Origin: Polaromonas vacuolata
Lineage (GTDB): Bacteria > Pseudomonadota > Gammaproteobacteria > Burkholderiales > Burkholderiaceae_C
Direction of reading: 5' to 3'
Length of the DNA stretch: 64,000 nucleotides
NCBI RefSeq assembly: GCF_012584515.1
Contig: NZ_CP051461.1
Location: forward strand, 1,410,001 to 1,474,000
The notes under the pieces are model-generated. The model did no database searches. It saw only the letters and a list, made by a program, of their open reading frames with translations, and had not been told where the DNA came from. Of this stretch, positions 1-12,600 are shown piece after piece; positions within the stretch are counted from its first letter, which is position 1; the number at the start of each line of letters is the position of its first letter. Made by a program: the position numbers and the translations under genes.

Positions 1-663
1 GGCAGCGGGGCAGAGTCTGGCGCGCAGCTACAGTTTCACACTGCCCGATGGCTTGCGTGGTGTGGGCACTTGGGATATTAAGGTCGGCGCTGACCACTAC
101 AACAACATATTTGAAAACAACAATGCCGGCACGGCCGAGAGCAATAACACCGCGCAGCTAAGCGTAGTTTCGACCTCGAGAACATACCCCGATCTACAAG
201 TACAAAACCTAGCCGTAGACCAAAGCCTCATCCAATCAGGTGACAGCATCACCATTCGCTGGAATGACTTCAACAGCGGCAATGCTGCGGTAAAAAGCTA
301 TTACTACGATCGCGTCTATCTGCGCAACACCACGACCAACGAAACCTTGTTGAACACGTATGTTTATGCCGGTGAAGTCCCAATAGAAGCGGGACAGAGT
401 CAGGCGTACAGCTACAGCTTCACACTACCCGATGGTTTGCGTGGTGTGGGCACTTGGGATATTCAGGTCGGCGCTGACCCAAGCTTCTACATATTTGAAA
501 GCAACAATGCCGGCACGGCCGAGAGCAACAATACCGCGCAGTTAAGCGTAGTTTCGACCTTGAGGACATACCCCGATCTGCAAGTGCAGAACCTAGCCGT
601 AGACCAAAGCAGCGTGAATGTCGGCGACAGCATCACTATTCGATGGGACGACTTCAACAGCGG
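1..663 (+). repeat. 384-bp direct repeat within the CARDB region
   Basis: Two near-identical copies with an exact 384-bp offset can be followed: TTGCGTGGTGTGGGCAC at 53 and 437, AGCCGTAGACCAAAGC at 211 and 595, and GACAGCATCAC at about 242 and 626. The unit is 128 codons, one CARDB domain, so gain or loss keeps the frame. The array continues out of the window on the left. Confidence 0.85.
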
Positions 664-3600
664 TAACGGTTTGGTGGCCGGTGCGTTTTACGATTTGATT
701 GTTATTAAAAACAAAACTTCCGGTGAGCAGCTCAGCAAGACTACCGTCTACTATGACCCCGCGCTTTCGGGTAACGGCGCGATCAGCCCGGGACAGTTGC
801 TAGCGCGTTCATTTGTTTACCGATTACCGGACGGCACACGCGGCGCGGGTGAGATTGAAGTGACGGTGACAACCGATCAAAACCTCAATGCGCAAGGCAG
901 TGTGTTTGAAGCGAACCAGAGCAACACCGCCGAGATCAATAACTCAAGCATTGTTCAGCTTCAGTCCGCCCTCAAACCGTATGCAGACTTGCGTACTAGC
1001 GCACTGAATGTTCCGGCCAATGCCGCCTCAGGTAGCAATATTGAAGTTAGCTGGACGGTCGAGAATCTGGGGCCAGTTTCCACCGGTACAGGTTGGACAG
1101 ACCGCATCGTGCTGTCCAAAGACGGCGTCATCGGCAATGCGGATGATGTGGTCTTGGCCAACGTGCAGCGCAGCGGCGCATTAGGCGCTGGAGGCATTTA
1201 CACGCAGACTGCAAACCTACGCATGCCAATGCGGATTGACGGGTCCTACCGCATTGCCGTGATCGCCGATGCGACCAATTCAATATTGGAGCCCGACTCC
1301 CGATCCAATAACACCGGCATTTCCAGCGCGATTTCCATTCTTTCTACCAATGCAGATCTGGTTCCGGAAATCACGCTAGTGCCAGTCATTGCCAACGCAG
1401 GTCGCAGTGCGCGTATCGAATGGAAGGTCACCAATCGGGGAACAATTGCAACCGACGTCAGTTCCTGGGTAGACAGGGTCTACCTGTCAACCACGCCGGC
1501 CTTGGATATCAATGCAGTCAGCGTAATTTCTTTGACGCATACCGGTGCACTTGAAATTGGCGCCAGCTATAACGCAGCAGTCGATGCCATCTTGCCAGCT
1601 ACAGTAACTGGCGCGCGATACCTGATCGTTAAAACCGACGTGACTGGCAAAGTCTATGAACTCGGCAGTGCTACCAATAACAATATGATCGCTGCGGCGC
1701 AGACAACGCAGATTTTTCCCGAGCCCAAAGCCAATTTGCAAATCACAGATCTGCAAGTGCCGACTACTTGGAAAGTTGGTGATACGGTCAGCATGAGTTA
1801 CTCCGTGCAGAACAACGGCAACGAGATTGTCAGCACCACCCTGACAGACAGCATTCGTCTGGTCGATGTCAATAATTCTGCCAACGTGATGAGTCTTAAA
1901 ACTGTGCAGCAAAACCGTCTGCTTGGAGTGGGTGCTGCTTACTCACAAACGCTTAGCTTTGAGGCGCCTGCCGTTGCTACAGGCACTTGGCGGCTAGAGG
2001 TCATCACAGATTCACTCAATACCTCGAATGAACTCAACGAGACCGACAACACAAGAACTCAGCTGGTCAACGTCATTCACCCAGACCTACGGGTTGACGC
2101 CCTGAATGTTCAAGGCTTGCGCCAGGGCGGCGAAGCACTCAACGTGAGTTGGGTCACCAGCAACATCGGTTCTGCCGACGCAGCCGGCGTGAAAGATACC
2201 GTGTATTTGTCACGTGACGGTGAACTTGGTTTGAATGACATCAAGCTCGGTGAATTCACCCACGCAACGATTTCAATTGGCGGTAGTTTCTTGGCGAGTA
2301 TTGCAGTCACGTTGCCAATTGATGCCGCAGGTGCTTATCAGCTTTTGGTTGTAACAGACGCCGACAACCAGCTCAAAGAAACAGCGGCCGGAGAAATTAA
2401 TAATCAAACACTAGCACTGATAAACGTTGCGCAGGACTACTACGCCGATCTGGCCATTAGCGATGTGTCAGCGCCCACCCGCGTGATCGACGATCCTGCG
2501 CCTTTAGAGGTGCTCTGGACCGTCACCAACCAAGGAACTGGCGCGGGCCGCACCAGCAGTTGGATTGACCGCGTAGTGCTTTCTAGCGACGACATTTTAG
2601 GCAATGCGGACGACCGCATAGTGGGTGAATACCGCCACGACGGCGCGCTGGCACAAGCTGCTTCTTACAGCCGCAGCGAACGCATGTTGCTGCCTGCGGC
2701 CAGCGTGGGCCGCTACCAGCTGTTTGTTGTGACGGATGCGCGTGCCGAGGTGTTTGAGAAAGGCTCAGAAGCCAACAACATTGGCCGCATCAACCATGCT
2801 GTCGATGTCATGACCATCCCCTATGCTGATCTGCAAGTTGAGTCGGTCAGCACCAGTGGCACGCCAGCCAGTGGACGTCCGCTGCGTGTGACTTGGAGCG
2901 TGGTCAATACTGGCATTGGATTGACCAATGTTGCCGAATGGTCAGACAGCGTTTGGCTCAGTCGCAACGCCGACGGGTCTGGCGTCGTCAAGTCATTTGG
3001 CACAGCAAGCCACATCGGCCAGCTTGCGGTGAACGACCGTTACAGCCGCAGCCTTGAAGTGACTTTGCCCGAAGGCATAGAGGGCACCTTCTACATCAAT
3101 GTGCGCACCGGTGGTTCGTTTGAGTTTGTGTTTGACAACAACAACCAAGCCAGCTCTGGCGCCATTCCCGTGCTGCTGTCCCAATCACCGGACCTGAAAG
3201 TAGAGAGCATCACCTTGCCGACTACCGCGCTTGAGGGCGCGGTGATTGACGTGAGTTGGAGCGTAGTCAACCTTGGCCCAGCCAGCGCCGGTGGCGTGTG
3301 GACCGATACCGTGCAACTGGTCTCTGGGGGGGGCGGCGCTGCCGTGACCCTAGGTAGCTTTAGCTACGACCGTGGCCTAGAGTCCGGCATTCGCTACACG
3401 CGCACTGAACAGCTGCGCTTGCCGGCAAAAATTGAAGGTCTGTACCGCATCAAAGTCACCACCAATTCAGCGGGTCAGTTATATGAATACGGCGCTGCGG
3501 CTGGCAACAACGCGTTTGATTCGACAGACTTGACCGAAGTCAGTTTGAACGATCGCCCCGATCTGCGCGTTGGCACTATGACCGTGCCAGAGCATGTCAC

Positions 3601-6600
3601 GGCTGGCACCAGTGCTTCCATTCGCTACAGCGTGATAAACCAAGGGCCTGCAGCAGCCAGCGGCCGTTGGAAAGACAAGGTTTTCTTATCTCTAGACGCT
3701 ACCCTCAGTGGTGACGACTTGCTGGTGGGCCAATTTGACAACGCGAGTGCGCTCGCGCCGACCGAGGCTTATGCCAGCACCAGCGCAGCGGTGGATATTC
3801 CGATTCGCTACCGTGGTAATGCCTACCTAATAGTGGTGGCCGACGGCAACAACAACATTGATGAATACCCTAGCGAAGGCAACAACATCAAAGCGGTGCA
3901 GTTCTATGTAGACCCGATACCCTTTGGCGACTTGGTCACCAGCGACATCGTTGCGCCGGAGCAAGCTGTGCATGGCGCGAGTATTGAAGTGCGCTACAAG
4001 GTCAGTAACTTGGGCAGTGACACGACCCGTGGCGTCTCGGCTGCTATCAGTAGCTGGACCGACACGGTTTGGCTGGCACGCGACAAACGACGTCCGGGTG
4101 CTTATAAGGGCGATGTGATCATCGGCTCCATCACCCACAACGGCAACTTGGCCGTCGGTGCCGACTACCTAGGCACGGCGCAAGTCACGATTCCAGACAA
4201 CAGCTACTCGGGCAACTACTTCATTACAGTTTGGAGCGACGCCTACGACGTGATTTTGGAGGACACACTAGCGTCCAACATCAACCTAGACGATGCCAAC
4301 CAGCTGGACAACAACAACTACAAGTCACGTGCAATCAGCGTGATTGGCATTACGCCGCCTGCATTTGATTTGACGGTCATAGACGTTACTGCGCCAGTGG
4401 CTGCCGACGCCGGGGGTAATTACACGTTTAGCTACAGCGTGCAAAACAAGGGCGACGCGTTCAGCGGCTACTGGGATGACTTGGTTTACCTGACAGAGAA
4501 TGCCGACCCGAATTCAGAGCAAAACGTGTACTTCTTAGGCAGCTACAACCAGCAGCGCACTATTGGCAGTGGTGAACGCTACACCGTGACCCAAACCGTG
4601 CAACTCGCACCGTCTGTGAAGGGCCGACAAATTGTCGTCAAAACCGACGTTCCCAATCGCATCGGTGAGACCAACGAATCCAACAATCTGCGTGCGGCGG
4701 GCTCGGTCATTGCCTCACACCCGGCAGACTTGCAAGTGACTTCGCTAGAGACTCAGCTAGATAATTTTTCTGGCGAAGACAGCACCATCACCTGGACGGT
4801 CACCAACCAAGGCGAGGCTGTGTGGCCAGGCTCCCGAGACTGGGCCGATGTCGTTTATTTCAGCAAAGACCCCAGCTTTATTCCGAGCAGAGCTAGCCTC
4901 TTGGGAAGCTTTGTTCACTCCAATGTGGCGGGGCTGGCAGCCAACGCCAGCTACACCACCTCAGCGAAAATTAAACTGCCGCCTGGCACCGAGGGTGCTT
5001 ACTACCTCTACGTCATCACCGACGCAGTGCGCAGCCCTTTGTATTCGAGCCAATTCCGGTCTGAAACAGAGTATTTGGCTGGTGGCTACAACCCAAACTT
5101 GCGTGACTACAGCTACGCAAGCTCGGTTTTTGAAGGTGGACGCAACGATAACAATATGGCGGGCGCTGCACTCAACATCACCTACCGCGAACCCGATTTG
5201 CAGATAGACAGCATCAGCGTGTCCGATCCCGCGCCGTATTCGGGCCAGCAAATTAGCGTCAGCTGGACCGTCACCAACCGCGGCAGCCGCGACACCCGCA
5301 GCAGCAATTGGTTTGATGGCGTGTACTTGTCGCGTGATGATTCTCTAGACGGCAGCGACACCCCACTGGTTGATCGTGGCAATAATGCGGAAACCTACTA
5401 CCGTATTGCCTCAACAGTGCTGCTTGACGCCAATCAGCCCAAGTACTTAAAGCCGGGTCAGTCTTACACCAATACCGCCACCTTCAACCTGCCCGAATCC
5501 ATCAGCGGGAACTTCAACCTTATTGTTAAAGCTGACACCTCGGTCACCAAAGACTTCTACCCAAGAGAGCCCAGTACCATTCGCGACGGCCTGAGTACGA
5601 TCGCAGAAGGGTTCATTTTTGATGCCGTCAAAGAGTTCAAAGACGAAGGCAATAACGTCGCCTTTATCGCGCTACCCATCACCTTAGGCACGCCGCCAGA
5701 CTTGCAAGTGGCACAAGTTACTGCGCCCGCCAGCGTGCTGGCCGGGCAATCTGTCAGCATCAGTTACCGGGTTGTGAACGCGGGCGGCAACACCACCAGC
5801 GATCAAGGCAACTGGAACGACTTGGTCTACCTATCTAAAGACCGATTCTTAGACGTTAACCAAGACCGCTATGTGGGCTATGTAGGCCACGGCGGCGGTT
5901 TGGCAGCCGGCGCTACCTATGAGCGCAGCCTTAGCATTACTGCGCCGCGCGACCTAGAGGGTGCGTACTACGTCTTCGTCATCACCGACCCGGCGCGCAC
6001 CTGGGGCACGGGCGCTTTTGGCAGTGTGCGTGAGTTTGGCAAAGAGCAAAACAACGCCAGTGCTGCAGAGCAGCCCATCATCGTCAACACACCGCCCCCA
6101 GCCGATCTGAAAGTCACCAGCGTTGCAGTGCCTAGTTCAGGCATCGTGGGTGAAGCGGTGCAGATTAACTACAGCATCACTAACGATTCCATCAACCCAG
6201 CTTATGGACGTTGGACTGATGCGCTCTATCTTTCTAGCGACAACGCGTGGGACTTGGGCGACATCTTGCTAGGCAAGCTAGACCACGTGGGCGACTTGGG
6301 TGCGCAAGCTAGCTACAGCGGCTCGCTCACCGCCAAACTGCCGCCACTGAAAGACGGTAGCTGGCGCATCATCGTGCGGCCCGATCTGTACAACGAAGTC
6401 TTTGAAGGCAGGATTAGCTACACCGCCACTGGCTTGAACTTACCACCGGGCGAAGCCAATAACCGAGTGGCCTCTGGCGGCGTGCTTCAAGTACAAGTGC
6501 CCACGCTCACTGTGGCCAGCCCCTTGAACACCACGCTCGCAGCCGGGCAAACACGCCTTTATAAAGTCAGCGTCGCCAGCAGTGAGACACTGCGCGTGAC

Positions 6601-9600
6601 CTTGGATTCGTCCGCCGAAGAAGGGGCTAACGAGGTCTACATCCGCTACGGCGACATTCCAACCGGTTTTGCCTTTGATGCCGCTTATAGCAACCCGTCG
6701 GCTGCCGATCAAGAAGCACTCATACCAAGTACCCATGCGGGTGACTATTACATCTTGCTGCGCGCTAGACAAACCAATCAAAGCAACGACATCCCGGTCA
6801 CCCTGCGTGCCGATCTGCTGCCGCTAGCCATCACCAAGATCACGCCTGACCAAGGCGGCACAGGGGACGATAACCACCGTTGGGTGACTTTTGATATTGA
6901 CGGCGCCAGCTTTAAAGCTGGCGCGCTGGTCAAACTCTCACGCCCTGGGGTGTTTGAGATAGAGCCTGCGCGTTGGCAAGTGCTTGACGCCACGCACATC
7001 CGCGCGGTGTTTGATTTGCGCTTCGCCCCCCGCGGTCTGTACGACCTAATTGTCACCAACCCAGACGGCAAACGCGTGACTGAAGTCAACCGCTACTTGG
7101 TAGAGCGCGGCATTGAGGCTGACATCACCATCGGCATAGGTGGCCCACGCTCGCTCAACCCGGGCGACAGCGCACTTTACAGCGTGTCCTTGCAAAGCTT
7201 GACCAATGTCGACACGCCTTACGTGCGCTTTGATATTGGTGCTACCGAAATGGGTGACAGCGACGACGTGCTGGACGGCTTGAACCTTCCTTATGTCTTG
7301 TTTGGCTCAAACGTAGGTGGCGCGCCCGATGGCAAAACTGCCGACTCTGCTGGCAACACCCAAACCTACGGCGCAACACCCACGGCCGGACTTAGCCGGG
7401 CCGACATCCCTTGGGCACGCTTAGACGGTACGGTCAACGCCACTGGCATGAACTTAGCACCTGGTTACGCCTTTGATGTGGCCGCCGGTGGCTTCATCGG
7501 CATGAGCTTTAATTTGCAAACCTACCCGGGCTTAAAAGAATGGCTTGGTTACGATTTTGAAGGTCTTCGCGATAAGCTTTACGCCAGTCACCCCGACTGG
7601 AAGGCCAGCGGTTTGCTCGATGCTGGAGTCTCCTCGCTGGACAACATAGAGGCAGGCTTAACTGCCAAGTTTCTGCATGTCGATTCGGGCGACGACCGTG
7701 TCCACTACACCAAGCTGGAAGAGTTGGCCACGCCTTTTCGTTTTAATCTGACAGGTGCCGCAACGCCTTTGACGCGTGACGAATTCGTCGCCGATCAAAC
7801 CGCACACGCCAAACAACTGCGCAGCGCCATATTGGCGGACAACAGCGCTCCATCTAGTTTGGCGGTGTTGGCGGCTGATGAGCAGCAGTGGGTCAAGGGC
7901 TGGCTCGGTGCCTTAGAAGCGGCAGGCTTGCTGCGCCCCTTGACTGAGGCGCCGCCGATTCGCAACCAGCCCGAAGTGCTGAGCTTAAACGCCACGCTGG
8001 CCACCGGCATCTTGCTGGCCAAGGGCGGTGACAGCTACCGCACGCAGGCCGACTTGCTAGGCTTTTTTGCCAAAGTTCAGCAGTGGTATGGCGACACCGC
8101 CAAGTTTTCTAGCGACCCACAAGCCGCTAAAGCAGCAATTGAATATCAAGAGTACCGCAAGGATGGGGACGGCAACGAGGTCTATATTCCCGTGCCCTTT
8201 ATGGCCGACCCGGCCGCGTTTGACCAACAGGCCGCGCAAGACACCCACTTTATTAACTTCAACGTTTTTGCCGGTGGCCGCACCGAGCTAGAGTATTTGC
8301 GCCACATCGGCGTGCTTGACGCCGAATTCAATCCGGTGGCCGGCAAAACGCTCAATCTCACGCAATACCTGCAGCAAGCCGCACAAAAGTCTGCCGACGC
8401 ACAGGCGCTGATTAGCGTCACCGGCCCACTAGGCACAGCTACTGCGGCAGATGGCAGCAACTATGTGCCGGCAAACACACCCTTGCCCTATACCTTGTCA
8501 ATTAACAATCCGACCAACCATGCGGTGAGTCAGGTTCGCATAGTGACCGAGCTGGACGCAGACTTGGACGCACGTTCCCTGCGTTTGGGCGACCTCAAGT
8601 TAGGCGATATCAATATCCACGTACCGGCCGATAAAGCCGTCTTTCAAGGCGACTTTGACTTCACCGGCAGCAAGGGCTACATCTTGCGCGTAAGCGCTGG
8701 CATTGACGTAGCCAGCCGCACCGCCACTTGGCTGTTGCAAGCCATAGACCCCGACACCGGTGAAACCATGCGTGACAACAGCCGTGGTTTGTTAGCCCCT
8801 GCCGCAGACCCGAGCAAGCCCAACGCCGACAGCTTAAAGCGTGGCTTTGTCAGCTACAGCGTGCGTGCCGTGGACGGTGCGCTTAGCAACGCCAATATCA
8901 GTACTCAAGCGCGCGTGTTTCTGGGTGACGCACCGCCAGCGGACAGTGCTGTCAGTGCTTGTACCCTAGACGTCCATGCACCGGTGACCACCACCACAGT
9001 CAGCGCCTTGGGCAAAAACGCCCAAGGTGCGCCCGCCTACGACGTGAAGTGGAGCGCCACTGAAGACGCCAGCGGCGTTAAGTCCTATACCGTATACGTG
9101 GCCACAGACGGTGGCGATTTCAAAATTTGGCAGCGTCAAATTGCCCCTTCGCGTATCCAAGCCGTGTACAACGGCGAAGCCGGCAAAACCTACGAATTCT
9201 TGGCTGTCGCAGTGGATAACGCCGGCAACCGTGAAGCCGCATCGGTAGCCAACGCCGTGTTGCCCGATGACGGTACCCAACAAGCCGTTCTAGACGCATT
9301 AGGCGTCACAGACGGGCTGACTCAAACGCAAGAAATTCCATTCGCCGCACTGGGGCGTAGTTACGCCTCTAACGACTTGTTTGAGCAATCTACCCATAGA
9401 CTACCGGGCTCGGTAGCCCCGGCCCAACCGGGTGATCTTCAAACCGTGCTGGCACCGTTTTCGCTGCGTGGTTTGGCCGACGGCTTTGCCCAGAGCGATG
9501 GCGACGTGGGCGCGCTCGCTATGGTGGAACTGGTCGATCACTCCTTTTTGCTCAGCGCAGGCAAACTGCGTAACGAAGTATTCCAATACAGCAAAGACGG

Positions 9601-12600
9601 TGGCCACAACACCAGCCCCTTGTTTATCCTGCAAGAGCCAGTGCTCGACATGGCCGTAGACAGCGTGGGCCAACTCTGGGTGATGACGGGCTCAGAGCTG
9701 CTGCAGGTCGACGCCAGCAGCGGCGTCATCCTACGCCGCATGAGTGGCCCAGGCCAAGACCCACTCACCCACGCATTGGCGATTGAGCAAAGCAGCGGCA
9801 ACATCTTTGTGTCATCCGGCAACGGCATTGAAATTTTCCACCCCACCGAGACCAATCCCGCCAAAGTCTGGTCCCACTTTAGCAACCAGCGGGTAGCCGA
9901 TTTGGCCTTTGGCCCAGACCAGCGCCTATGGGCTGTGAGTTGGAGCGGCAGCAGCATTACTGCCGCGCAAGCCAATGGCCGCACCGATATCGTCAGCTTC
10001 CCCATGACCGGCCGTTTTGTGGGTCGCCCTGAACTGGAATACCGCTTGGGTGGTGTGATTGACAGCATCGCCTTTGGCGCTGCGGGCAGCGAGCTTGACG
10101 GCCTATTGCTCGCCTCTAGCCAGCCGCGCCAGCGTCCTGTGATCGATGGGCTCAGTGTTATCCCACACCAGAGCGCAGTCTGGATGATAGAGCTGGCTTC
10201 GCAACGCGTTTTGCAAGTCGCCACCGGCGGCACGGTAGGCGAAGCCATCATGACCACCTTTGACGGCCGCATACTCGTGGCGCAAAGCGGCCATGTGGAT
10301 GAAATTGCCCCCATCCACGCACCCAAGGTCACCGCCGTTAGCGTGGCTGATGGGGCTTTTCTACCGCTGCCTGTGGGTCAAATAGCGGTAGTCTTTGATC
10401 AGGCCATGTGGCTTGGTAGCGCTGGGGACAGGTCTGACGATGGCAGTGTGCTGAACCCGCAAAACTTCACCCTGACTGCGTTGGGTGCTAATGCTGGGCG
10501 CTCAATCACGCCCCAAAGCGTGCGCTGGGACGCTAGCCGCCGCACCGCCTACATTGACATCAGCCAACTGCCCGCCGGGCAATTCGAGCTAAATGTCAGC
10601 AACACCCTGCGCAGCCACAACCAGCAGCGCATGGCGCAAAGCTTCATCAGCACATTTACCGCCGTGCTCGACATGACGACCCAAGTCAAGGTCGAATTCA
10701 CCCACACGCGCTCTAACCGTGCGGACGGATCAGTCAGCTACGACGTCAGTCTGACCAACATTGGCAGCGACGACCTGAACGGGCCGCTGATGCTTTTGCT
10801 AGACCCCGGCGCCTACTTTGCTGACAGCATTGTGAGTGCCACTCTTGGTAGCGGTGACCAGTCAGATTTATGGATATTGGACCTCAGCGCTGGCCTGCAA
10901 ACCCCAGCCTTGGGTGGCAAGCTCAAAGTGGGCGCTACTCTTGCGAATCAAACCGTTAGCGTTGTATCTGCCAGCCGCTTTGCTACGCAAGCCGGTATGG
11001 CCAGCTTGGTTAAGTTCAACCTAGGCCACGGTATCTACGCCGTACCGCAAGAAAACCTTGCGCCCATACTCACGGTAGCCGGTGCCATCCAAGCCGACGG
11101 CATCACCCCCGACTTAGAAGCCGACACACTCAGCGCCGCCACTGTGGGCCAAGCGTGGACTGGCCAAGTAGAAGCAATTGACGTCGACGGCACCCAACTC
11201 TTTTGGTCGCTTGTGCAAGCGCCTCAGGGTCTGGTGCTCAGCACTTCTGCGGCCTACACCAGTGCAGCAGACGGCTACCACGCGCTGGCCAGCCTGAGCT
11301 GGACCCCCAGCGCACGCGACCTGGCCAATAGCGAAATTGTGCTGCGCGTGCAAGACAGCCGGGGCGGCGTGGCCACCAAGCGCTTTCAATTGCCGGTGAC
11401 CGGTGGCAACCATGCCCCCGTCGTTGACGCGATGTATGACCTGACTTTGGTAGAAGGCCAAACCTTGTCGCTTGCGCTCACCGCGGCAGATGCCGATGGC
11501 GACACCTTGACATTGACCGTGCGCAAGCTACCCGCAGGCGCCGTATTCAACGCCGCCACCGGCATCCTCAGCTGGACACCAGGCTACGACCAAGCCGGCA
11601 CTTATAACGATATCGTGGTCGTTGCCAGCGATGGCAAAGCCACCAGTACCCAACGCTTTAATCTCACGGTAGAGCAGGGCTACGCCAAGCCCAGTTTGGG
11701 CCTGGTGGCCCCGCAAACCCTGCGCGAGGGCGACGCCTTTGGCCTGCAACTTGCCGGTAACATGCCAGGCGGTCTGCCCGTCGCCGGGCCGCCCCAAGAC
11801 GGGAACGGCCCCCTCGGGGGGCAGCGCAGCGTGGGGGCTTGGGTCTCCCCCGTCGCCGGGCCGCCCCAAGACGGGAACGGCCCCCTTGGGGGACAGCGCA
11901 GCGTGGGGGCTTACTACATTCAATCTGATGGCACCCGCATCGTCTTGGAATACTCAGCCCCATGGCTGCCCGGAGGTGCAACACTTAATTCCGAAACCGG
12001 CTGGATCGAATGGACGCCCAGTTACGCCCAGCACGGCAGCTACACCGTGCCCGTTACCCTAAGCGCCAGCTACACCCCACCCGGCGATGGCGACAAGGTC
12101 ACTACTTCTGTTACCCGCAACTTGGTGTTCAATGTCCTCAACGCCAATGGCGCGCCGGTTTTTGACGCAGCTGAAGTATGGAATATCTTAGAAGGCCAGC
12201 CCCTGCGCATTAGCGTGTTTGCGTTTGATCCGGATAACCCAGGTTTCGAGCCCAAAATCCGCTTGACGCCCACAGGCCCGCTCAGTGCAGAACCATCTAC
12301 CGACGCAACCGTCAGCTACCAAGTTACCGGTCTGCCTGAAGGTGCTAGGTTCGACCCAGACACCTTAGAAATTGTCTGGACTCCCGGCTACGCCCAGGCC
12401 GGCAGCTACGCGGTAACGGTTACCGCCACCGACGACGGTGATGCTAAAAATGGCAGCAGTGGTACGCCCGCCGTCAGCAGCGTGACTCTGCCCATCATTG
12501 TCACCAATGCCAACCGGGCCCCCGATATTGGCGACGTATCTAACGCTTTTGTCGTTAAAGGCGCAGTTCTTGAGATCCCCGTCAGCGCGGTCGATGCCGA

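Noticed and set aside
9538..10332. 264-codon open frame on the minus strand inside the giant gene
   Set aside because: It has low-complexity S/R/P-rich composition typical of an antisense shadow of G+C-rich coding DNA, and the sense strand codes a clear propeller-like domain.
11777..11912. Possible CRISPR-like pair of repeats
   Set aside because: Only two copies with an 8-bp spacer and strong internal palindromes; it is a duplicated REP-like element in coding sequence.
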